Shown piece by piece: positions 1-6,290 of a DNA stretch of 64,000 nt; the stretch's first letter is position 1; each line of letters opens with the position of its first letter. Origin of the DNA: an uncultured Clostridia bacterium (lineage in GTDB: Bacteria > Bacillota > Clostridia > Christensenellales > Borkfalkiaceae). The DNA lies in NCBI GenBank assembly GCA_947624225.1, contig CANQJF010000001.1:1-64000 (forward strand), given 5' to 3'. The position numbers and the translations under genes are program-made. A model generated the notes under the pieces. That model was not told the DNA's origin. It saw nothing but the letters and a program-made list of their open reading frames with translations, and made no database searches.

Positions 1-35
1 CCGAACCCGTCGCCAACAGGCACTACAAGGTTCGG
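1..35. repeat. Inverted repeat at window edge
   Basis: CCGAACC at 1-7 is the exact reverse complement of GGTTCGG at 29-35, leaving a 21-nt loop. It lies just 3' of the leftward tRNA-Arg, so it may be part of that tRNA's terminator, but any following T-run is outside the window. Confidence 0.35.
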
Positions 36-47
36 ATTATTATCATT

Positions 48-122
48 TGGTACTCCCGACGGGAATCGAACCCATAATTAGCCCTTAGGAGGGGCTTGTT
101 ATATCCATTTAACTACGGAAGC
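48..122 (-). tRNA. tRNA-Arg (anticodon CCT)
   Basis: Read on the minus strand, the sequence folds as a full cloverleaf. The 7-bp acceptor GCTTCCG/CGGGAGT has two wobble pairs, the D-stem is GTTA/TAAC, and the anticodon stem AGCCC/GGGCT carries loop CTCCTAA. The T-arm is ATGGG-TTCGATT-CCCGT, followed by discriminator A and an encoded CCA (48-50). Anticodon CCT reads AGG. The 3' end points left, so an element integrated at the usual tRNA 3' end would lie outside the window, not over the cluster on the right. Confidence 0.93.
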
Positions 123-141
123 ATCGATGTTTGTGAGGCAG

Positions 142-192
142 AAGTTTTCTGGCGCTTTTGCATAGTACCAAAAGTTTTCAAGCGCTTCTGCA
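142..192. repeat. Two imperfect 21-bp direct repeats
   Basis: AAGTTTTCTGGCGCTTTTGCA (142-162) recurs as AAGTTTTCAAGCGCTTCTGCA (172-192), 30 bp centre to centre with four mismatches. They lie in a gene-free AT-rich stretch (123-581). No coding signal was convincing here, so this may be decayed or regulatory DNA. Confidence 0.5.
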
Positions 193-273
193 AATTACAG
201 TTCCATTTTACATCATTGCGAAAGAAATAGCAAGCGTTTTTGAAATTATTTATGGGACTTTTCTCCGGTGGGC

Positions 274-326
274 GCCGAGGGAGGAACTCATAAAGCCGAG
301 GGAGGAACTCATAAAGCCGAGGGGGA
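274..326. repeat. 21-bp tandem repeat, 2.5 copies
   Basis: GCCGAGGGAGGAACTCATAAA occurs at 274-294 and 295-315 without mismatch, followed by a partial third copy from 316. It lies upstream of the promoter of the first cluster operon. The unit is uninterrupted and spacerless, so it is not a CRISPR repeat. Confidence 0.8.
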
Positions 327-379
327 GACTTGGAAAACGAGGATATTCTGACAACCTTTAAAAAATTTTGATGGATATC

Positions 380-409
380 TTGACATTTTTCTCCTATTTC
401 GTGTATAAT
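380..409 (+). promoter_or_regulatory. Sigma-A promoter of the ESCRT-like operon
   Basis: TTGACA (380-385) and TATAAT (404-409) both match the consensus, with an 18-bp spacer. The expected transcript has a leader of about 165 nt before the first start codon at 582. A weaker alternative with TTGCAA at 484-489 is less convincing. Confidence 0.75.
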
Positions 410-441
410 CAAATGTGTGAAATGATAAGGACGCTTGACGC

Positions 442-475
442 ATAGGATGAAGTTTTTTGCCAAATAGGATAAAGT
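442..475. repeat. 12-bp direct repeat in the leader, possible operator
   Basis: ATAGGATGAAGT (442-453) and ATAGGATAAAGT (464-475) differ by one base and are spaced 22 bp, about two helical turns. They sit between the promoter and the first gene, where a regulator such as the XRE-type protein of this operon could bind. That link is inference. Confidence 0.4.
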
Positions 476-581
476 GACTTGGCTTGCAACCTTTTTTGTT
501 TTTTAAGTAGTAAAATGCTCTTATCCGACGGGCCTTAGAAATCGCAAAACGATTTTGGGAAATAAATCAAGGAGAAAAAAT

Positions 582-1202
582 ATGAAAAAGAAGAACAACG
601 ACGCAAAGATCATTGCCGCAATGGATGCTCTCGATAAGGGGGTTCGCACCCTCGAAAAATTCGGTGCACGCTATGATGAATACATCGACAAGGCCGCCCT
701 TCAAGGGAACGACGCGCGCGCAAAACAGCTGATCCGTCAGAAGCACCGCGTGTATTCTCTTGCCGACCAGCTCAGAACGTTGAAGGGGAACATCGAGCTC
801 GGCGCGTTCAGTGCGCACGCCATTTCCCAGCTCGCAGGCCTTCCCGAGGCACTTTCGGCATGCAAGGGTCTCTTGGCCGAGAGCCCCGATTTCGGCAAGC
901 TCGAAAAGACGCTCAAATCCATCTTCACCGATATGAATAAGACCGAAGCCGAGATCGCCAAGCTCAACGAGATCCTCGAGCCCCAGCCCAGCGAGACGAT
1001 CGCAAGCCGCCTCGACGGTTCTTCCCCGTATGAGGATGAGACGAGCGATTGGTTTACCGCCGAGTACGAGGCCATGATCGAACGCCTCAAAAAGTACGGC
1101 GGCAACTCCATTCCCGCTCCCGCCGAGACTGCCCCTGTGGAGAATGCGACGGGTGAGATCGATTACATCGGGATCGTCGAAGAGGAGAAGAAAAAGAAGT
1201 AA
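582..1202 (+). CDS. ESCRT-III/Snf7-like helical protein (candidate)
   Basis: A 206-residue charged cytosolic protein predicted to be almost all helix. A basic helix (about 8-38) leads through QGNDARAKQLIRQKH into a second long helix (about 42-77). A shorter helical block (80-133), an isolated helix (155-171), a Pro/Ala linker and the acidic motif GEIDYIGIVEEE (191-202) follow. This is the layout of ESCRT-III subunits: basic hairpin, regulatory helices and a C-terminal MIT-interacting motif. There is no catalytic motif or membrane segment. ATG 582 was chosen because AAGGAG lies 7 nt upstream. The Vps4-like gene starts 3 bp after the stop, which strongly favours an ESCRT-III-type role. The call rests on layout and context, not a database match. 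A PspA-like or unrelated coiled coil is the alternative. Confidence 0.55.
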   Translation: MKKKNNDAKIIAAMDALDKGVRTLEKFGARYDEYIDKAALQGNDARAKQLIRQKHRVYSLADQLRTLKGNIELGAFSAHAISQLAGLPEALSACKGLLAESPDFGKLEKTLKSIFTDMNKTEAEIAKLNEILEPQPSETIASRLDGSSPYEDETSDWFTAEYEAMIERLKKYGGNSIPAPAETAPVENATGEIDYIGIVEEEKKKK

Positions 1203-1205
1203 GCC

Positions 1206-2405
1206 ATGGCAGAAGCAAATATGGTGGGAGTATTCAACTCCAAAGCAAACGCATTCAGCCAAGCGGTTGCGGCGCACGATACCGAGGCGATGTGCAGCAT
1301 CGGTCTTGAAATGCTCAGGATCGGCCTCGATGAGAGCGCAAAACCCAATGTAAGTCCCTCTTTTAAGGACATGTATCGTAAGCAATGTTTGAGCGTGGCG
1401 CAACACCTTGCCAATCTTGCGCGCACGCCTGCAACGAACTTTGCGGGCGGTCACGTCGATTCCGACGAGGTGGACGATCCATACTACAAACCCATCCAAT
1501 GGTTTTCGGATGAAGTGCCCGATCTGAATTTTTCCAACATCATCGGCGTGCAAGAGGTGAAGGATGCCTTCATGGTCGATGTCGTCGCGCCCTTGCGGTC
1601 GGAGTTCAAGGACATCTACCGGAAATTCAGAGGAGACCAGCTTGGCGCCCAACTGCTTCTTTACGGCCCTCCGGGGACGGGAAAGACGCACATCGTCAAG
1701 TGCCTCGCAGGTGCGCTCAATTGTCAAATTGCCGTCGTGCAGACGAGCGAAGTGCTTGCCAGCGTCGTCGGCGTTGCCGAGAAAAACATCCGCGATATCT
1801 TTAAGCAGGCCGCCGAGCTTGACCGTTGCATCATTTTCTTTGACGAGATCGACAGCATCTGCTCGGACCGCGATTCCGAGGACAGCCGTCACACCAAGTC
1901 CATCTTGACGACGCTCCTCACCTGCATGGACGGCTTCATGAAAACCAAGAAGGAGGGGCAGCTTAGGATCATCGTGGCGGCCACGAACCTCCCTTGGAAA
2001 TTGGATTCTGCCCTGAAACGGGGCGGAAGATTCGAGACGCAGATCTATGTCCCTCTTCCCGACGAGGCGGCGGTCGAAAAGTTTGTCTCCATGGAACTTG
2101 AAAAAGTGCCTCATGAGGACAGCGTCACGGTCAAGGGCCTCGCGGAGCGCTTGAAGGGTTATTCGGGCGCCGACATCAAGGCCGTCATGAAGCAGATCGC
2201 CAACCGCCCGCTCAAAAGGGAGGTGCTGAACATCCTTAAAACCGGCAAGCCGATGGGGGAGAAAGTGACGCTGCAAGACTGTGAAGAGGTGATCAAAAAG
2301 TACATCAACGGGGTCACCCCCGAAGTTTTGGCTTGCTTCGAGGCATATAATCGCGGCATGCCCGTAGAGGTGATCAAGAAAATGCTGAAAGGGAGCAAGG
2401 GATAA
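1206..2405 (+). CDS. Vps4-like AAA+ ATPase with MIT-like N-terminal domain
   Basis: A 399-residue ATPase. Residues 1-78 look like a three-helix MIT-type bundle, followed by a linker to about 108. The AAA core has Walker A GPPGTGKT (154-161), Walker B IIFFDEID (209-216), sensor 1 AATN (258-261), arginine-finger region KRGGRF (271-276) and sensor-2 segment GYSGADI (318-324). The stretch AATNLPWKLDSAL followed by IYVPLPDEAA is very close to Vps4/katanin-type ATPases. A C-terminal helix after VTLQDCEEVI fits the meiotic clade. Known relatives disassemble ESCRT-III polymers or sever microtubules by threading subunits through a central pore. The pore-loop segment SEVLASVVGV lacks the usual aromatic residue. 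The gene sits directly behind the ESCRT-III-like gene. The AAA subfamily is well supported; the MIT call is inferred. Confidence 0.82.
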   Translation: MAEANMVGVFNSKANAFSQAVAAHDTEAMCSIGLEMLRIGLDESAKPNVSPSFKDMYRKQCLSVAQHLANLARTPATNFAGGHVDSDEVDDPYYKPIQWFSDEVPDLNFSNIIGVQEVKDAFMVDVVAPLRSEFKDIYRKFRGDQLGAQLLLYGPPGTGKTHIVKCLAGALNCQIAVVQTSEVLASVVGVAEKNIRDIFKQAAELDRCIIFFDEIDSICSDRDSEDSRHTKSILTTLLTCMDGFMKTKKEGQLRIIVAATNLPWKLDSALKRGGRFETQIYVPLPDEAAVEKFVSMELEKVPHEDSVTVKGLAERLKGYSGADIKAVMKQIANRPLKREVLNILKTGKPMGEKVTLQDCEEVIKKYINGVTPEVLACFEAYNRGMPVEVIKKMLKGSKG

Positions 2406-2414
2406 GGAGGATCC

Positions 2415-3473
2415 ATGCCGACAAAAGATCAGATTGCGACGGTATTTTCCAACGCACGGGAGCTGGTGCGCCAGAACGAACCCAAGGCCGCGCGTGCGTA
2501 CGTGCTCATCCTTCTCGATGGCGCGCTCGAAACCTATCGCAATGCATCGACCATCCTGTTGAAAGCCAAAACGGCGGCCTTTTTGGATCAGTGGATCACA
2601 GTATCCCGCGAGCTGTATAGCCATGGGGTTACCGATTTCGTGCGAAGCTGTTTCGGGTTGCCCGTAACGAGCGCCGCTGTTCCTGCCATCCCGAAGAGGC
2701 TCCCCGCAGAAAAGCCCGCAAAGGCGCCCATGGCTCCCGCAGGCCCCGCAGGGAGCGCGCAACCCGCCCCCGGGCAGTTGCCCGCCCCGGGAACGCTTTC
2801 TCCGGGCGAGATCGACATTGCCGGCCTCATCGAAGAGAGCAAAGAGACGCAGGGTTGGTGCGCGGAGGTTTTCGAAAAGAATAAGGATGCCGTCGTCCGC
2901 ATCTCGTTCGCCGGCCGGGATATGTACGGCAGCGGCACGGGCTTCATCATTTCTCCCAACGGGTACTTGCTGACAAACGACCATGTCGTCTATAATGAGC
3001 AAGCCGAGGCATACCATCAGAGGATCACGATGAGCCGCAACGGGGAGAAGAAAAAGCACAAGCTCGAAGTCCTGTTCTCGGATCAACGGCTCGATATTGC
3101 GCTCTGCAAATTCGACCCCGAGGAATTCGGCGATGCCGTCTGTGTCAAGAGGATCGAGAACTATGCGTCCCTGAAACAGGGTGCCGACTGCCTCATCATC
3201 GGGAATGCGTTCGGGATGGGTCTCGCACCCTTCTCGGGTGTGGTCAGGTTTACGAAGGATGACGAGGGCAATTTGGTCTACACGGCGCCCTCCAACCCGG
3301 GAGATTCCGGCGGCCCCGTCTTTAACAGAAAGGGGGAGTGCATCGGGATCAACAAGTCGCGCACGGTGAGTTTTGACAGCCAGGAGGCAGAGGGTTACGC
3401 CAACGCCACGCCTATGGACAGCATCGATGCCTGTTTGGCGCGTTGGATAAAAGTAAACGATATACGGTTATAA
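2415..3473 (+). CDS. Trypsin-like serine protease with MIT-like N-terminal domain
   Basis: A 352-residue protein. Residues 1-82 form a three-helix, MIT-like module resembling those of its two AAA+ neighbours. A Pro/Ala-rich linker (about 85-130) is followed by GEIDIAGLIEES (131-142), the same short motif that ends the ESCRT-III-like protein. The rest is a chymotrypsin-fold protease of the S1C/HtrA kind with His190 (TNDHVV), Asp227 (LDIAL) and Ser298 (NPGDSGGPVF). No signal peptide, membrane segment or PDZ domain is seen, so it should act in the cytosol, unlike classical HtrA. AAGGAGG lies just upstream of ATG 2415, and the gene is spaced 9 bp from the ATPase. The protease call is strong; targeting by the MIT-like part is inference. 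Confidence 0.85.
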   Translation: MPTKDQIATVFSNARELVRQNEPKAARAYVLILLDGALETYRNASTILLKAKTAAFLDQWITVSRELYSHGVTDFVRSCFGLPVTSAAVPAIPKRLPAEKPAKAPMAPAGPAGSAQPAPGQLPAPGTLSPGEIDIAGLIEESKETQGWCAEVFEKNKDAVVRISFAGRDMYGSGTGFIISPNGYLLTNDHVVYNEQAEAYHQRITMSRNGEKKKHKLEVLFSDQRLDIALCKFDPEEFGDAVCVKRIENYASLKQGADCLIIGNAFGMGLAPFSGVVRFTKDDEGNLVYTAPSNPGDSGGPVFNRKGECIGINKSRTVSFDSQEAEGYANATPMDSIDACLARWIKVNDIRL

Positions 3474-3483
3474 GGAGTAGAAT

Positions 3484-5028
3484 ATGCAATTCAAAGAGAT
3501 ATTCCGTGAGAAATACCGCGTCGCCTTGCTCGCGGCAAGGGCAAACGATCTCGACGGCGTGATCGCCGCGCTTCGGGAGCTCTATCGGATCTTTGCGGAG
3601 CAATACAGCAAGAAAAACGGCGACAGCATCTATGTGAAAGCGCAGCTGAGCCGCTGGAAGGATATCTCCGCAACCTATCTTCATCTTGCCGAAACGCATG
3701 GGCTGAAAGACAAGCGGCTTCGCGATTTCTTCGGACTTCCCGATGAGGAGATCGGTTACGAGGGGATCGTCGGCAACGAGGGAGGCGAGGAAAAGAAGAG
3801 AGCCTCGGGCGGCGGAATTGACATTGCCGGCATTGTTCCGGAGACGCCGACAGCGCCTTCGGAGGGGAGGATCGCAGACATGCCCCCCGCCGATGTGCCC
3901 GAAGTGCCCGTAAATCCTTCGGAGGAGATCCCGGAGGCTCCCGCAGAGCCCATCCCCGAGGAGGCGGCTCCCGCCCAAGACGGGGCGGCACAACCCGCGG
4001 AGGGAGAGGGCGGAGAGACGCTCCCCGAGACGCCCGCAGAGACAGTTGCGGACGGAGCGGGGGAACCGCAGAGCTTGGCGGAATTCGTGGGCCAGAGACA
4101 CATCGTAAAGGTGCTCATGAAGGAGATCGCCATTGCCAAGGCGGAGGGGCGGCATCATCTCGACAACATCCTGCTGCTCGGCAATCCCGGTCTCGGCAAG
4201 ACGACGCTCATGAAGCTCATTGCCAAGGAACTCGGGGTAAAGTACGTCGCCATCGACGGTACCAAGTTCCGCAACAGCCAGACTTCTGTCCAGTCCTTCC
4301 AAAACCTGTTGCAGAATGTGGCTCGCGAAAACGTACCCGTGGTGATCGCCATCGACGAGATCCACATGCTCAACGACGATTTGCAATCGGGCCTTCTCAC
4401 CCTTTTGGAGGAGAGAATTTACATCTCGCCGCCCGATAAGAACGGCGTGATCAAGCACATTCCCATCGATGAATTCACGTTTATCGGTGCGACTACGGAT
4501 GACGACAAGGTGCTCGCCACGATCAAGGACCGTTGCCTCAGGCTCAAATTCCAGCTCGTCGATTATTCCCCCGAGGAACTGAGGGAGATTTACAAGCGGA
4601 AGGTGAGCGCACGCGGGCTCACGATCACGGAAGAGGCCATCGAGACATGTATCCCGCGCAGCCGCGGCTCCCTCCGTTACGTAAATTCCTTTGTGGACGG
4701 GCTCAACCTCGAACTCTATGACGACAACGGGAAGCGCGTCTCCACGCACATTGACCTCGCCATCGCGCTCAGATTCTTCGAGGAACGGGGGATCGATCCC
4801 ATCGGTCTCAACAAAAAGGATCTCGAAATTTTGCGCGTGATCGAGGAGGACCCCTCGGGCGCCATCGGTGCGGAGACGCTCTCCGCACGCATCGGGCTCG
4901 ATGTCAAGAAATATCTCTCGGAGTGCGAGCCTTTCCTCATCAAAATAGGGTTTGTCACCGTTTCCGGGAGAGGGAGAGGCCTCACCGAAAAGGCTATCAA
5001 TTATCTGAAAGCGCATTCCGGCGATTGA
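3484..5028 (+). CDS. RuvB-like AAA+ ATPase with MIT-like N-terminal domain
   Basis: A 514-residue protein. Residues 1-85 are a helical MIT-like module. Two copies of the shared motif follow, EEIGYEGIV (88-96) and GGIDIAGIVPE (110-120), then a Pro/Glu/Ala-rich linker to about 197. The C-terminal part is RuvB-like, with FVGQ at 201, Walker A GNPGLGKT (233-240), Walker B VIAIDEIH (287-294), sensor 1 GATT (335-338), arginine finger near Arg350 and sensor 2 in RGSLRYVN. A winged helix follows from GIDPIGLNKKDL (437-448), as in RuvB, which moves Holliday junctions with RuvA. True RuvB is about 340 residues without such an N-terminus, and no ruvA or ruvC is adjacent. A dedicated clamp or DNA motor of this system is more likely than housekeeping RuvB. 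Confidence 0.82.
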   Translation: MQFKEIFREKYRVALLAARANDLDGVIAALRELYRIFAEQYSKKNGDSIYVKAQLSRWKDISATYLHLAETHGLKDKRLRDFFGLPDEEIGYEGIVGNEGGEEKKRASGGGIDIAGIVPETPTAPSEGRIADMPPADVPEVPVNPSEEIPEAPAEPIPEEAAPAQDGAAQPAEGEGGETLPETPAETVADGAGEPQSLAEFVGQRHIVKVLMKEIAIAKAEGRHHLDNILLLGNPGLGKTTLMKLIAKELGVKYVAIDGTKFRNSQTSVQSFQNLLQNVARENVPVVIAIDEIHMLNDDLQSGLLTLLEERIYISPPDKNGVIKHIPIDEFTFIGATTDDDKVLATIKDRCLRLKFQLVDYSPEELREIYKRKVSARGLTITEEAIETCIPRSRGSLRYVNSFVDGLNLELYDDNGKRVSTHIDLAIALRFFEERGIDPIGLNKKDLEILRVIEEDPSGAIGAETLSARIGLDVKKYLSECEPFLIKIGFVTVSGRGRGLTEKAINYLKAHSGD

Positions 5029-5052
5029 ATGCGTGAAGCAAGGAGGGAAACA

Positions 5053-5577
5053 ATGGAAGAGAAACGTCTCACCCGCGAGCAGCAGGCGCTGTTGGACGCA
5101 TTGGATGATTATCTGCACCAGCCCGTCAAGGAGGCGGTGCACCATGTGTTCGGCGACTTCGGCGACCCGCTTACCGAAAAATTTATTGCGGAGGAGGAGA
5201 AGAACCAAGATGAACGCAACCGTTTTCGCGATTGCGTGATCAAGCTGATGGACAAAAAAGGGATCAAAAAATTCTCCGACGTCTACAAGGCGGCCTGCAT
5301 CTCCAAGTATACCTTCTCGCGCATCATGAACTATGACAAGGACCGCAAACCCGCCAAAGAGACGGTTGCGGCGCTTGCAATCGGGCTCAAATGCACCATG
5401 GATGAGGCGCAGGAGCTCTACCATGCGGCGGGATTCCACCTCGGAACGACAGATTTCCTCGACAGGGTCATCGGCTTTTTCATCCGGGAAAAGCGGTATA
5501 GCGTCAACGAGGTAAATTTCTGCTTGGATTACTTCGGCGCGTCGCTCATCGGCGAGCAGAGCAGGGATCGCGGGTAA
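5053..5577 (+). CDS. XRE-type helix-turn-helix protein
   Basis: A 174-residue protein with a central helix-turn-helix around KFSDVYKAACISKYTFSRIM and the phrase KPAKETVAALAIGLKCTMDEA. The C-terminal part (FFIREKRYSVNEVNFCLDYFG) fits a Bacillota family of XRE-like proteins often found as accessory partners of larger operons. It is the last gene of the first unit. AGGAGGG lies just before ATG 5053, and the ATG at 5029 lacks a Shine-Dalgarno site. It may repress its own operon through the direct repeats at 442-475, but nothing in the sequence proves this. The terminator at 5598 ends the unit. Confidence 0.75.
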   Translation: MEEKRLTREQQALLDALDDYLHQPVKEAVHHVFGDFGDPLTEKFIAEEEKNQDERNRFRDCVIKLMDKKGIKKFSDVYKAACISKYTFSRIMNYDKDRKPAKETVAALAIGLKCTMDEAQELYHAAGFHLGTTDFLDRVIGFFIREKRYSVNEVNFCLDYFGASLIGEQSRDRG

Positions 5578-5597
5578 AAAATTTTTCAATTAAATTT

Positions 5598-5638
5598 GGT
5601 TGGCTCGGTTTATGTTGCACGCCGAGTCAACCTTTTTT
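5598..5638 (+). terminator. Rho-independent terminator
   Basis: GGTTGGCTCGG (5598-5608) pairs with CCGAGTCAACC (5622-5632) with one G-U pair, followed by six T residues. It separates the ESCRT-like operon from the ClpP/DNA-pump operon. I saw no strong promoter between here and 5694, so some readthrough is possible. Confidence 0.85.
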
Positions 5639-5693
5639 ATTTTTTATATAGTATGATATATGGGAAATCACAGAGAAGAGAGGAGAAAAGAAC

Positions 5694-6290
5694 ATGCAAT
5701 CCAAAGAAGAATTTTCATGGGGCTATTCGCTCAACCGCAACACGATCAATATTTTCGAACCCATCACTGCCGAAACCGCAGAGAGAGTCATCAGTCAGCT
5801 GCAATACCTCGACGACAAGTTCCGCACGGAGGATATCCCGATGGAGGAACGCGTCATCACCATCCAGATCGACAGCCCCGGCGGGAGCGTCTCGGATGGG
5901 CTCGCCATTTACGACACGATGAACTACATCGAAGCAAAGATCGCAACGGTGGGGCTGGGAATGTGCGCGAGCATGGCGGCATTTTTGCTCTGTTCCGGAA
6001 CGCGCGGCCTCAGAAGCGCAACCGAGAACTGTGAGATCTTGATCCACCAGCCGCTCGGCGGGGCACAGGGGCAGGCGTCGGACATCATCATTGCCGCCAA
6101 CCACATCGAGCGCATCCGCGCGCGGCTCAACCGCATTTTGGCGGAGAACACCAATCAGCCCATCCGTAAAATCCAAAAGGACACAGACAGGGATACCATC
6201 ATGACGGCGGCCGCCGCAAAGGAGTATGGCCTCATCGACCGCGTGATCCCGAGTAAAAACAAAGCCAAGGGAGGAAATGAACATGTTTGA
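5694..6290 (+). CDS. ClpP-like serine protease
   Basis: A 198-residue ClpP-family protease, close to the usual size. Key parts are SPGGSVSDGLAIYDTM (61-76), the nucleophile Ser93 in GMCASMAAF, His118 in ILIHQPLGGAQGQASD and the acidic segment KDTDRDTIM that supplies the catalytic Asp. ClpP forms a barrel that degrades proteins fed by a AAA+ unfoldase. Here the next gene is a degenerate Lon-type AAA+ protein, not ClpX, and the genes overlap by 8 bp. This is probably a specialised paralogue, because housekeeping clpP usually sits with clpX or alone. The ATG follows GAGGAG. Confidence 0.9.
   Translation: MQSKEEFSWGYSLNRNTINIFEPITAETAERVISQLQYLDDKFRTEDIPMEERVITIQIDSPGGSVSDGLAIYDTMNYIEAKIATVGLGMCASMAAFLLCSGTRGLRSATENCEILIHQPLGGAQGQASDIIIAANHIERIRARLNRILAENTNQPIRKIQKDTDRDTIMTAAAAKEYGLIDRVIPSKNKAKGGNEHV

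Noticed and set aside
274-326. CRISPR-like repeats near the window start
   Set aside because: Units are directly adjacent with no spacers, there are under three copies, and no cas genes exist in the window.
113-463. Protein-coding gene on the minus strand in the AT-rich leader
   Set aside because: The frame overlaps the tRNA-Arg and translates repeats into low-complexity peptide, with no ribosome site.
484-516. Second promoter directly before the first cluster gene
   Set aside because: TTGCAA is reasonable but the best -10 (TAAAAT) is 21 bp away and the correctly spaced hexamer (GTAGTA/TAGTAA) is poor.
555-581. Upstream TTG start for the first cluster gene
   Set aside because: It lacks a ribosome site, while ATG 582 has AAGGAG at ideal distance.
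567-5589. Very long open frames on the minus strand opposite the ESCRT-like operon (up to 839 residues)
   Set aside because: They mirror real + strand genes with recognisable domains, have no ribosome sites, and give low-complexity products without family motifs. High GC at third positions opens such frames.
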